NCBI GenBank assembly: GCA_016702605.1
Contig: JADJDQ010000002.1
Coordinates: forward strand, 517,001 to 581,000
DNA: 64,000 nucleotides
Direction: 5' to 3'
Origin: Candidatus Intricatilinea gracilis
Lineage (GTDB): Bacteria; Pseudomonadota; Gammaproteobacteria; Burkholderiales; Burkholderiaceae_C
The position numbers and the translations under genes were made by a program. Position 1 is the first letter of the stretch, and each line of letters starts with the position of its first letter. Below the pieces are notes generated by a model, which saw only the letters and a program-made list of their open reading frames with translations, was not told the DNA's origin and did no database searches. Positions 1-7,902 of the stretch are shown here, piece by piece.

Positions 1-216
1 GATCTCGATGCAGCCTTCGGTGCCTATGTGGGTCTTCTTATGAAGCCATCCGGGGCCGGCATTGGGTGCCGCGCAGTCACCTATTCGCAACCCGCGTGCC
101 ACCCCGTTTCGACCGCTGTTTCGACAGGCGTCGAGGGCGCCCGCTCATAGGAGGAAAGCCTGATTCCAAGGCTTGTTCTCTGGCCGCGGCGGCTTGTCAC
201 AAGATGCCGTGAACTT

Positions 217-232
217 TGTTTGGAATCCGACA
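217..232 (+). promoter_or_regulatory. Candidate NifA upstream activator site (TGT-N10-ACA)
   Basis: The sequence TGT-TTGGAATCCG-ACA matches the NifA binding consensus TGT-N10-ACA exactly. It lies about 155 bases upstream of a -24/-12 element, within the range usual for enhancer binding by NifA. The same kind of pair occurs before nifB and nifV in this window, which raises confidence. The motif is short and could arise by chance. Confidence 0.6.
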
Positions 233-387
233 AAGCAGGGTGTGTCGGGCTTGCCCTCGAATTCGCTGCAGCGCCGGCGGATGCTTGGGATGGCGCGTGG
301 CGATGTGGGCGACGTTGCAGCGCTCGCCCTGTAGGCCACAAGCGAATCGACCCGGCGCACGGGCCGCGATGCCCGATCGGCACACGC

Positions 388-403
388 TGGTATGGCGGTT
401 GCT
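388..403 (+). promoter_or_regulatory. Candidate sigma54 (-24/-12) promoter of the draTG operon
   Basis: TGGTATGGCGGTTGCT has the invariant GG and GC at the correct N10 spacing and a perfect TTGCT -12 element. The -24 element deviates at two positions from TGGCAC. It sits about 80 bases before the start of the 196-residue gene and downstream of an exact NifA site. Confidence 0.55.
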
Positions 404-484
404 GTAGCAGGCAATCAGCATCCATTCGCCGCCGACATGCCAGCCCGGCAGACACCGCTTCCTCACCCCTGAAAGTCGTCCGTC

Positions 485-1075
485 ATGACCACCATCGAAC
501 AAACCGCCCTGGGCCGCCTCGAGACCGAGGGCCGCCTGCTCAACAGCGTGCTCAAGGGCCCGACCAAGAAGGCCGGCCGCATCGGCTTTCGCGGCGACAT
601 CGCACTCAAGTTCGCTGCCAAACGCGCCGACGAAGCACGCCCGCCCGAGATCAGCAGCGACCAGGTGATTGCCGCGGCCAGCGAGGGTGAACCACACATC
701 GCCTTTCTCGCCGGCTTTTTGCTGAGCTTCGAACATCTGGCCATGCTGGCCGAGGTGCTGGGTGATGCACTGTCGCCCGCCGGCAAGTACTTTTTGTTCT
801 GCGACAACATCGACATCTCGAAGAAGTACCAGGTCGAGTTCGGCGGCGCGAGTTTCTACATCCTGCCGATCGACGAAGCCACGGTCTACAACGAGGTGCT
901 CGACCTGCTCTACCTCGAGAAGACCGACCTCAAGAAGCTCGACACTGCCGGCAAGGTCGACGCCATCGCCAACAAGGCCGCCAGCTTCACGCAGAGCTTT
1001 CCGAAGATCACGTACGAAGAAGGCCTGGCGCTGATGGGCCCGGTGCGCAACCTCTACGAAAACAGGCCCGTGTGA
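485..1075 (+). CDS. Unrecognised nif-linked protein upstream of draT
   Basis: This encodes a soluble protein of 196 residues with no signal peptide or membrane segment. I do not recognise the family. It is acidic in its second half, which carries a run of Asp/Lys/Leu-rich helices (around residues 140-165). It is the first gene of the unit controlled by the sigma54/NifA-type region, and its stop codon overlaps the GTG start of draT (GTGA), so the two are probably translationally coupled. The coupling suggests a role in nitrogenase switch-off or in handling dinitrogenase reductase, but nothing in the sequence proves a function. Confidence 0.8.
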   Translation: MTTIEQTALGRLETEGRLLNSVLKGPTKKAGRIGFRGDIALKFAAKRADEARPPEISSDQVIAAASEGEPHIAFLAGFLLSFEHLAMLAEVLGDALSPAGKYFLFCDNIDISKKYQVEFGGASFYILPIDEATVYNEVLDLLYLEKTDLKKLDTAGKVDAIANKAASFTQSFPKITYEEGLALMGPVRNLYENRPV

Positions 1076-1929
1076 ACGATGACCCGCCGCAGCCGCATCG
1101 CTGGTACACGACCAATCTGGTCGGGGTGCCGGCGCCGCTGCTGGCGAGCACCACGTTCAACGACCATGCGCCTGCACTGCATATTGCCGGCACACGTGAA
1201 TCACACACCGGCTTGTTCGCCCTGCTCGGCAGCAGCTGCGACGTCGAAGAGGCGGGCGAGATGTTCACGCACTACATGAGCCTGGCCTTCGGACTGCAGC
1301 CTGCCGAACGTGGCGCCTCACCGGCCGAGGCGCGGCGCTGGCGCGTGAGTTACACCAAGCTGCTGCATGGCTGGGGGCTGGACAGCAACGGCCCGGCTGG
1401 CGCGGTCATCAAGGGCTGGGTCGAGAGCCGCTTCGGCCTGGTGCCTTGTTATCACAAGGCGCCGCTGCGGCGGTTCCCGTCACCGTCGTGGGTGACGTAC
1501 CTCGAAGAGAAGGCCTCGACCCGCTTTCACAACAACAACATCCAGCAGCAGCTCGACTTGCTCTACGAATATTGCCAATGGGCGCTGAAGCGTTTCAGCC
1601 CTTTCGGTGACACACCGTGTGTGCCGCTTTGGCGCGGCATCAACCGCTGCGAGGAGCAGATCGTGACCGGCACCCTCGAACGTGAGTCGGGCCCCGAGGG
1701 CCGCCCCCGCCGTGGCCCGCGCCGCGTGGTGGTCTGCCTCAACAATGTGGTGAGTTTTGCCACCAGCGCCGATCAGGCCGGTTGTTTTGGAGACTGGGTG
1801 CTGCATGCCCAGGTGCCACAAAGCAAGCTGCTGTATTACCCCGGCATGTTGCCGCGTGGCCCGCTGGCGGGTGAAGGTGAAGTGCTCGCCCTGGGCGGTG
1901 ACTATGCGGTCGAGGCCAGTTATGTCTGA
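1072..1929 (+). CDS. draT: NAD+-dinitrogen-reductase ADP-D-ribosyltransferase DraT
   Basis: DraT transfers ADP-ribose from NAD+ to a conserved arginine of dinitrogenase reductase (NifH) and so switches nitrogenase off after ammonium or darkness shifts. The 285-residue length is normal for the family. Recognisable conserved blocks include HRWYTTNLVG near the N terminus, RFHNNNIQQQLDLLYEYCQWA in the middle and the C-terminal EGEVLALGGDYAVEASYV block with the expected acidic residues. Translation starts at a GTG that overlaps the stop of the preceding gene, and the stop overlaps the likely ATG of draG. The gene lies in one unit with draG, as in purple non-sulfur bacteria and Azospirillum. Confidence 0.93.
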   Translation: MNDDPPQPHRWYTTNLVGVPAPLLASTTFNDHAPALHIAGTRESHTGLFALLGSSCDVEEAGEMFTHYMSLAFGLQPAERGASPAEARRWRVSYTKLLHGWGLDSNGPAGAVIKGWVESRFGLVPCYHKAPLRRFPSPSWVTYLEEKASTRFHNNNIQQQLDLLYEYCQWALKRFSPFGDTPCVPLWRGINRCEEQIVTGTLERESGPEGRPRRGPRRVVVCLNNVVSFATSADQAGCFGDWVLHAQVPQSKLLYYPGMLPRGPLAGEGEVLALGGDYAVEASYV

Positions 1930-2977
1930 GTCGTCGCTGATTGCCGGACCAACCGAGCCGGTAGGGCGTGGATCGATGGCGCTGGCCATGACGCTGCCGC
2001 CGTGGCGCGCGGCATCGAGGTCGGCAGGCGCATCGTCGACAGCGGCACCCGTCGCCTCAACCACCACCATGGGCCGTGCGCGGCTGTTCGACCATGCGCT
2101 GGGCGCCTACCTCGGCCTGGCCATCGGCGACGCCCTGGGCGCCACGGTCGAGTTCATGACCAAACGCGAAATCGCCCAGCGCTACGGCGTGTTTCGTGAC
2201 ATCACCGGTGGCGGCTGGCTCAAGCTCAAGCCCGGCCAGGTCACCGACGACACCACCATGTGCCTGGCCCTGGGCGACGCCTTGCTGCAAGGCCAGCGCC
2301 TGGGCCGGCCCTTCGACCCCCAGTTGATGGCCGAGGCGTTTGCCGCGTGGTGGAAGGGCCGCCCGGTCGACTGCGGCAACACCTGCCGGCGCGGCATCAT
2401 GCGGTTTCTCAACGACGGCTCGATCGCCGGCCCGCCCAGCGACGGCGACGGCGGCAACGGCGCACTCATGCGCAACCTGCCGGTCGCACTGGCCAGCATC
2501 GGCCGCCCCGACCTGCTGCACAGTGCCTCGCTGGCGCAGGCGCACATCACGCACCACCACCCGCTGTCCGACGCGGCCACGTTGTCGGTCGGCGCCATGC
2601 TGCATGTGCTGCTCGGTGAACCCGAGCCGGCCCTCGCCCTGCCCGCCTGCCGCGCCATTGCCGATGCCCTGGTGGCCAGACATCCACCCATGCGTTTCGT
2701 GCCCTACCCCGGCCGCGCCAGTGCCTATGTCGTCGACACCGTGCAAACGGTGCTGCACCACTTCTTTGCGGCCAACGATTTCGAATCGGCCGTGGTCGGC
2801 GCCGTCAACCAGGGTGACGACGCCGACACCACCGGCGCCCTGGTCGGCATGCTGGCCGGCGCCCGTTTTGGCGCCCAGGCCCTGCCCAGGCGCTGGCTGA
2901 ACAAGCTCGACCACCAGACCCGCCTGCTCATCACCGAACAGACCGCCGGCCTGCTGGCCCTGGCCCTGGCGCCGTGA
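1922..2977 (+). CDS. draG: ADP-ribosyl-[dinitrogen reductase] glycohydrolase DraG
   Basis: DraG removes the ADP-ribose that DraT places on NifH and reactivates nitrogenase; it is a dimanganese enzyme. The family signatures are visible: LGLAIGDALGATVEF at the start of the core, QVTDDTTM for the first metal ligands and QGDDADTTGALVGMLAG near the C terminus for the second set. The ATG at 1922 overlaps the draT stop and has a GAGG sequence seven bases upstream, so I prefer it. It adds about 49 low-complexity residues before the core, and an ATG at 2069 would give the usual family length of about 300 residues. Confidence 0.9.
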   Translation: MSESSLIAGPTEPVGRGSMALAMTLPPWRAASRSAGASSTAAPVASTTTMGRARLFDHALGAYLGLAIGDALGATVEFMTKREIAQRYGVFRDITGGGWLKLKPGQVTDDTTMCLALGDALLQGQRLGRPFDPQLMAEAFAAWWKGRPVDCGNTCRRGIMRFLNDGSIAGPPSDGDGGNGALMRNLPVALASIGRPDLLHSASLAQAHITHHHPLSDAATLSVGAMLHVLLGEPEPALALPACRAIADALVARHPPMRFVPYPGRASAYVVDTVQTVLHHFFAANDFESAVVGAVNQGDDADTTGALVGMLAGARFGAQALPRRWLNKLDHQTRLLITEQTAGLLALALAP

Positions 2978-3030
2978 CGCGCGCCCTGGCCTGCCGAACG
3001 ACACCCTCACACCCCTCACCGCACGACACC

Positions 3031-3546
3031 ATGAGCCACATCGTCTTCTACGAAAAGCCCGGTTGCGGCGGCAACGCGAGGCAGCGCGCGGTGCTCGAAG
3101 CCGCCGGCCACACGCTTGAGCGACGCAACCTGCTGACGGCACACTGGACACGTGAGCGCCTGCTCGACTTCCTGTGGGCGCTGCCGGTGGCGCAATGGTT
3201 CAACCGCACCGCACCACGCGTCACACGTGGCGAGGTGATGCCCGAACAGCTCGACGCCGAGGCCGCCCTTGCGCTGCTGCTGGCCGAGCCGCTGCTGATC
3301 CGCCGCCCGCTGATGCAGCGCGACGACGGCGAGCGCCTGGTCGGCTTCGACACTGCCGAGGTCGAGCGTTTTCTCGGCCCGCTGCGGCCTGGACAGGTGC
3401 CGACCGGCACCACCTCCGCGACCGACACGGGTGCAAGCGCCAACGCCGGCCATCCATCGAGCCCGACGCGCAAGCAGCCGCTGCCCGCCTCGCTGGAAGG
3501 CTGCGCTGGCTTGTCACCAACGGCCGGTTGCCGCACGCCGGTCTGA
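3031..3546 (+). CDS. ArsC-like nitrogenase-associated protein (NifO family)
   Basis: This 171-residue protein belongs to the thioredoxin-fold ArsC/Spx-like group often found in nif clusters, where it is called nitrogenase-associated protein or NifO. The N terminus reads HIVFYEKPGCGGNARQ, placing one cysteine where ArsC has its redox cysteine. A typical helix and the LLIRRPLMQRDDGERLVGFD strand follow near residues 88-108. The last 45 residues are Pro/Ser/Thr-rich and look disordered. It follows draG by about 50 bases and is probably co-transcribed with it. Arsenate reduction is not implied. A role in Mo or redox homeostasis of nitrogenase is only inferred from related genes. Confidence 0.85.
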   Translation: MSHIVFYEKPGCGGNARQRAVLEAAGHTLERRNLLTAHWTRERLLDFLWALPVAQWFNRTAPRVTRGEVMPEQLDAEAALALLLAEPLLIRRPLMQRDDGERLVGFDTAEVERFLGPLRPGQVPTGTTSATDTGASANAGHPSSPTRKQPLPASLEGCAGLSPTAGCRTPV

Positions 3547-3591
3547 GCCGCGCCCACCCTGCTGCACCACCCCACACCGACGGAGCCCGCC

Positions 3592-3837
3592 ATGCCCTTG
3601 TACGACTACCACTGCCCCGCCTGCTCGGCCGGGTTCGAACTGCTGGTGCGCACGTCCACCGTGCCGACTTGCCCGCAGTGCGGCGCCACTCAGCTCGACC
3701 GGGTCACCGTGTCGCGTCTGGCACCGGCCGGCAAGATCGAGGCGATACGAATGTCCAACCGCCGCGCCGCCGACGCCCAGGGCCACTTCAGCAACCTGGC
3801 ACCGAGTGAACGCGCCAAGTTGCTCAAGCAGAAGTAG
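3592..3837 (+). CDS. FmdB-family zinc-ribbon protein
   Basis: The 81-residue product starts MPLYDYHCPACSAGFELL and has a second CPQCG knuckle about 18 residues later, giving the CxxC...CxxC zinc ribbon of the FmdB/putative regulatory protein family. The C-terminal half is basic and has no further motif. It is the last plus-strand gene of the draTG unit and converges with the gene that follows. FmdB-like proteins are widespread and their function is mostly unknown, so the link to nitrogen fixation rests on position only. Confidence 0.85.
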   Translation: MPLYDYHCPACSAGFELLVRTSTVPTCPQCGATQLDRVTVSRLAPAGKIEAIRMSNRRAADAQGHFSNLAPSERAKLLKQK

Positions 3838-3894
3838 CCGGACCGCCCAGTTGGCGGCCAGCCGCAGGCGTCAGGCCCGGTGGTCGACGACGAC

Positions 3895-5694
3895 TCAGGC
3901 CGCCAGTGCCACCGGGTCGCCACCCGCTTCGAACAGTGTCACCAGGCGCCGCAAGGCCTCGGCTTCGCGTTGGCCATGGGCGACAAGGCGGGCACGCAAT
4001 TGCTCGCGGGTGCCAGCATCCAGATCGCGCCGCAGTGAACGGGCAAACGCGGACTGGGCCGAGACGTCGTCGTCGGCGCTGCCCGCATGGCCGGCGTCGC
4101 AGGTCGGGTCGCGGCGATCGAACACCCCGGCGCGCAGCCCTGGCGCCACCGCACCCATCACCGACCGGAACGACCAGCGGCCACAAAGCGCCGGGTCGTA
4201 GTAGTGCTCGCGCGCAATCTGGAACATGTCGACGATACGCGGCAGCAGCGCTTCGAGGGCTGGGTTGAGATCGTCGAAGCTCACCGCCAGTTCGCGGATG
4301 CGGTTGCGCTCGAAGCCGGCGTTGTAGGCAATCACCGCACCACCGATGCCGCTTGCCGGGCCACCACCACCACCACCACCACCACCACCGCCAACACCAC
4401 CAACACCGCCACCACCTAGCACCCGCAGCAGCGACTCGGCAAAGGCGCGGCGCGGATCACCACCCGCCGCGTCGGCCAGGTAGTGCTGGCGCAGCAGCGG
4501 CTCGCCGGGGCCGGTCGACACGTCGCAGCTCCACTGGAAGGGCAGCACCTGGTACGGCCGTGTGCCGGGCCAGATCGGCACGGCAAAGCCGATCGTGTCG
4601 ATACGCAGGAAGTAGCGCGGCCAGGGCAGCGCCTGCATCAGGCCGGCGAGCGGCGGCTCGAACACCGGCGCGTGTTGCTGCACGGCGATCAGGGCGCGGC
4701 GCTTGCGGCTGCTGTCGACGCGGTGTGGTGGCACGTCGTGCAGATCGACGTGGCCTTCGGCGCGCAACTCGGCCGCCAGTTCGCGCCCGACGATCTCGAG
4801 GATGGCGCGTGGGTCGGCCGCACCAACGGGCGACGCCTCACAAGCGCCGGGCGCACCCAGGTGGTGTTCACACCGGTCGGTGAACTCGCAACCGCCGTGC
4901 AGGCTGCAGCGTGGCCCCGGCTGGCTGGCCGGCTCGGCGCTACGTGCACCGGCGCGCATGGCGGTCAACCACGCGGCCACCGGGCGTGAGCCCAGCACCG
5001 GCGCCAGGTCGACCTCGCGAAACAGCCCGGCATAACAACCGTGGCCGGGATAGATGAAGTCGGTGTCGACCAGCAGCAGTCCCACACCTTGCAGGCGCAG
5101 GCCGCAACGGGCCGCCACATGGGCCCACAAGGCCACCGCGTCGACGTCCGACTCGTCACCCACCGTGGAATGGCGTACCTTGATCAGGCGCAGGCCCAGG
5201 GCGCCACGGGTCAACACGTCGATACGCACGAGAGCGCCGTCGTCGCTGGCCAGGCAGGCGCCCAGGATCGTGCCGCCCTCTTCGTCGAGTGCACCACCGT
5301 CCAGACAAGCGGCGGTGTGCAGCACCGCGTGCTCCCACTCGTCGGGTGTGTGAGGCACGGGGATGATCGTGGCGCCCGGGAAACTGGCGCGCACCGCCAC
5401 GTCGGGCGCCTGGCCACGCACCATGTCGGCGTCCTGGCTGACGCGGGGGAGGTGAGCCGAAGAATCCCGCGACGGCACAACACCGGGCCGCTGCGGTGCG
5501 AGGGAAGCCACGGCTGGGCCGGCGCCTGCGCTGCGGTGGGTACCAGAGTTCCTGTCGGCCACGTCGGGTGCGCAAGAGGCACCTGACCCGACAGCCGCGT
5601 CGCCCGGCCAGCGCTGGCGCTGCAGCCAGTAGCGGCGTTCACAGGCACGCCACAGGCGCAGGTCGTCGGTTTTCAACAAGGTGTTGGCGGGCAT
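3895..5694 (-). CDS. DUF2779-type protein with Cas4-like and exonuclease-like domains, probably inactive
   Basis: The N terminus (LLKTDDLRLWRACERRYWL) resembles the RecB/Cas4-like half of DUF2779 proteins, with C18 and a cysteine cluster near residues 263-275. The second half (about 355-540) resembles the DnaQ-like half, with the AYNAGFERNRIREL block near 456-469 and a distinctive YYDP...WSFRSV segment. Key residues look replaced: the family motif FLDFET appears as FLRIDT (363-367), and the expected ExK of the PD-(D/E)xK core appears as IKVRHS near 171-176. A glycine tract at about 427-445 interrupts the exonuclease-like domain. The ATG at 5694 is chosen because it precedes the first conserved block. 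It is divergently placed from the dehydrogenase gene. Confidence 0.7.
   Translation of the reverse strand: MPANTLLKTDDLRLWRACERRYWLQRQRWPGDAAVGSGASCAPDVADRNSGTHRSAGAGPAVASLAPQRPGVVPSRDSSAHLPRVSQDADMVRGQAPDVAVRASFPGATIIPVPHTPDEWEHAVLHTAACLDGGALDEEGGTILGACLASDDGALVRIDVLTRGALGLRLIKVRHSTVGDESDVDAVALWAHVAARCGLRLQGVGLLLVDTDFIYPGHGCYAGLFREVDLAPVLGSRPVAAWLTAMRAGARSAEPASQPGPRCSLHGGCEFTDRCEHHLGAPGACEASPVGAADPRAILEIVGRELAAELRAEGHVDLHDVPPHRVDSSRKRRALIAVQQHAPVFEPPLAGLMQALPWPRYFLRIDTIGFAVPIWPGTRPYQVLPFQWSCDVSTGPGEPLLRQHYLADAAGGDPRRAFAESLLRVLGGGGVGGVGGGGGGGGGGGPASGIGGAVIAYNAGFERNRIRELAVSFDDLNPALEALLPRIVDMFQIAREHYYDPALCGRWSFRSVMGAVAPGLRAGVFDRRDPTCDAGHAGSADDDVSAQSAFARSLRRDLDAGTREQLRARLVAHGQREAEALRRLVTLFEAGGDPVALAA
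4361..4416. repeat. (ACC)n trinucleotide tract inside the DUF2779 gene
   Basis: About 56 bases consist almost only of CCA/ACC triplets with three interruptions (CCG, AAC). On the minus strand it encodes a run of glycines broken by two valines inside the exonuclease-like domain. Such triplet tracts are prone to slippage, but changes of whole triplets keep the frame. Confidence 0.85.
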
Positions 5695-5920
5695 GGATGG
5701 GCACAAGCAGACAAGTGCGACACGTGCCGGCGGACCACAGGCCACCGGCGCACAGGGTGGCGCAGATGCAAGCAAGTGCCGTGCGGGGTAGCGCCCGACG
5801 GTGCACAAGGTTGGGTCGGGCGGACTAAGCTGCAACGCCGCGGGGCATGACTCGGGCCGTCAGCCGCGGCGGCGCGGCCACCGCCACCAGTCGCCCGCGA
5901 AGATTGCCAGGAGATCACTC

Positions 5921-7408
5921 ATGGGCAGCAGCGTCACCCCACCACCAGCCTGGCGCACCGGCGCTCGTCACCTGTCGGCCGCAGCAGCGCTGCTCTTCAC
6001 CCTGACCTTGCTGAGCGCCTGCGGCGGCGGCAGCGCCACACCCGGTGGTGGCAACACCCCGGGCGGCGACAACCAGGCGCCGAGTGTCACCCTCACGTCG
6101 CCGGCCCGTCTGGCCAGCGGCCTGACGGGGCCACTCACCGTGAGCGCCGCAGCCAGCGACAACATTGCCGTGGCGTCGATCGAGATCCAGGTCGACGGCC
6201 AGCCGGTGGGCAACACGGGCAGCGGCGCCAGCCACACCGTGACGGTCGACACCGCGGCCTACACGCCTGGGCAACACATCGTGCGAGCCCGGGCGCGAGA
6301 TGCGGCAGGCGGCGTGTCGGGCTGGGGCTCGGCGACCGTCTCGTTTGCCGGCAACCGCACCGAGCCGGCGGGTTTTGCCCGCAGCGACCTGGTGACCGGC
6401 CTGGGCAACGCCACCGCCTTTGCCCAGGCGCCTGATGGCCGCTACTTCGTCGCCACACAGACGGGTGCCGTGCGTATCGTGACGGCAGCTGGCGCCTTGT
6501 TGCCCACGCCGTTTCTGACGCTCAGTGTGGACGCCAGCGGCGAACGTGGCCTGATCGGTGTGGCGCTGCATCCCGGTTTTGCCAACAACGGTTTCGTCTA
6601 CCTGTACTACACCACGGCCGAAGGTGGCACCCACAACCGCATCAGCCGGTTCACGGCCAATCCGGCCAACCCCGACATCGTCTCGGTGGGCAGCGAAGTT
6701 CGTATCGCCGACCTGCCAGCACTGACCGGCGCCACCAACCACAACGGCGGCGCCTTGCACTTCGGCCGCCTGGACGGCAAGTTGTACGTGGGTGTGGGCG
6801 ACAACGCCGTCGCCAGCCGCGCGCCCGACCCGACGCAGGTGTTCGGCAAGGTGCTGCGTTTCAACGAAGACGGCAGCATCCCAGGCGACAACCCGTTCTG
6901 CACCACGGCAGGCAGCCAGCCCTGCGCCGTGTGGGCGCTTGGTTTGCGCAACCCCTACACCCTGGCCGAACAGCCGGGCAGCGGACGCCTGCACATCAAC
7001 GACGTGGGCCAGAACAGCTGGGAAGAAGTCAACCTCGGCGCCCGCGCCGCCAACTACGGCTGGCCGGCCAGCGAAGGCCCGACCAGTACGCCCGGCGTGG
7101 TCGCACCGCTGTTCAGCTACCCGCACAGCATCGATCCAGCCGGCCCGGGTGGTTTCGTGAGTGGCTGCGCCGTGATCGGTGGTGCGTTTTATCCGGCGGA
7201 TGGCAACTTTGCAGCACCCTACCGAGGCAACTACTTCTTCACCGACCTGTGTTCGGGCGTTGTCACCCGCCTCGACCTGGCCAACAACAACGCCGCCTAT
7301 GCCTTTGGACGGGTAGCGGGTTCACCGGTCGGCCTGCTGGTAGGGCTGGACGGCGCCTTGCTCGTGTTGACCCGCACGACCATCGTGCGGTTTGCCGCCA
7401 CACCCTGA
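5921..7408 (+). CDS. Lipoprotein with Ig-like domain and glucose/sorbosone dehydrogenase domain
   Basis: The start is set by an AGGAG six bases before ATG 5921. A hydrophobic signal ends in a lipobox (LLSACGGG), so the protein is probably anchored in the outer membrane or periplasmic face. Residues about 45-140 form an Ig-like/cadherin-like domain (PSVTLTSPARLASGLTGPLTVSA...). The rest is a six-bladed propeller of the PQQ-dependent soluble aldose sugar dehydrogenase family, with ERGLIGVALHPGF, NHNGGALHFG (putative catalytic His), VFGKVLRFNEDG and ALGLRNPYTL blocks. It is likely to oxidise sugars or related alcohols with PQQ in the periplasm. The substrate is unknown. It stands alone. Confidence 0.85.
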   Translation: MGSSVTPPPAWRTGARHLSAAAALLFTLTLLSACGGGSATPGGGNTPGGDNQAPSVTLTSPARLASGLTGPLTVSAAASDNIAVASIEIQVDGQPVGNTGSGASHTVTVDTAAYTPGQHIVRARARDAAGGVSGWGSATVSFAGNRTEPAGFARSDLVTGLGNATAFAQAPDGRYFVATQTGAVRIVTAAGALLPTPFLTLSVDASGERGLIGVALHPGFANNGFVYLYYTTAEGGTHNRISRFTANPANPDIVSVGSEVRIADLPALTGATNHNGGALHFGRLDGKLYVGVGDNAVASRAPDPTQVFGKVLRFNEDGSIPGDNPFCTTAGSQPCAVWALGLRNPYTLAEQPGSGRLHINDVGQNSWEEVNLGARAANYGWPASEGPTSTPGVVAPLFSYPHSIDPAGPGGFVSGCAVIGGAFYPADGNFAAPYRGNYFFTDLCSGVVTRLDLANNNAAYAFGRVAGSPVGLLVGLDGALLVLTRTTIVRFAATP

Positions 7409-7455
7409 GCCGGGTCGAGCCGGCGCGGCTCAGGTGGCCGGTCGCGGCCGGCAGG

Positions 7456-7764
7456 TCAGGGCTGCGGTTTCTTGCCTGCAGCCGTGCCAGCCAGCCATTG
7501 TTCGACCGCCAAGGTGACGGCGGCACTCATGCCACCGTCGATCACCGCCGCCTGTTCACGCAGGCGCACCACCAGTTCGGCCGGCAGCCGGCACGACACC
7601 GGCACCAGCTTGGGCGCCGCCGGGCGCGCCGGCACATCGGCGGCCTTGTCCTTGGCCTGCGCAGCCGCCCCCTTGCCGAAACGCTGCGGCGCGATGCCCG
7701 ACTTCAGCTTGCCGTCGAGCTTCTTGGCCAGGCGTTTTTCGAGGTCGGTCTTCTTCATGCTCAT
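7456..7764 (-). CDS. Small basic protein with ribbon-helix-helix-like C terminus
   Basis: The 102-residue product has a lysine-rich N-terminal half and a C-terminal segment (VSCRLPAELVVRLREQAAVI then SAAVTLAVEQWL) that resembles a ribbon-helix-helix strand and two helices. Such proteins often bind DNA or act as antitoxins, but no toxin gene is adjacent. Two in-frame ATG codons at 7764 and 7758 are both possible. The gene converges with the sugar dehydrogenase gene. Confidence 0.6.
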   Translation of the reverse strand: MSMKKTDLEKRLAKKLDGKLKSGIAPQRFGKGAAAQAKDKAADVPARPAAPKLVPVSCRLPAELVVRLREQAAVIDGGMSAAVTLAVEQWLAGTAAGKKPQP

Positions 7765-7902
7765 GGGGGGCCTTGGTGTGGGGAGATGGGCCTCATTGTG
7801 GCCCGCGCCACCTGGGGCCGGGCCGGCCGCCAGGGTGCACCTGCCCGCAAGCGCCGCGCCCCACCCGCCACAGCCGGGCCGCGGCGCCGGCCGACCCCGC
7901 CA

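Larger units (their letters stand above)
1..484. other. Non-coding leader upstream of the draTG operon
   Basis: I see no convincing coding sequence in this stretch; the open frames on both strands are short, mutually overlapping and resemble no family. It holds a NifA-type upstream activator candidate at 217-232 and a sigma54-type promoter candidate at 388-403. A small inverted repeat (AAGCCT at 156-161, AGGCTT at 169-174) could be the terminator of a gene left of the window. The layout fits a control region for the gene pair that follows. Confidence 0.55.

Noticed and set aside
4361..4416. Tract considered as a CRISPR-like or VNTR array
   Set aside because: It is a simple trinucleotide run without spacers; no CRISPR array was seen in the window.
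4353..4883. Histidine-rich plus-strand frame over the ACC tract
   Set aside because: The His run is only the other-strand reading of the glycine tract. No conserved domain, no ribosome binding site.
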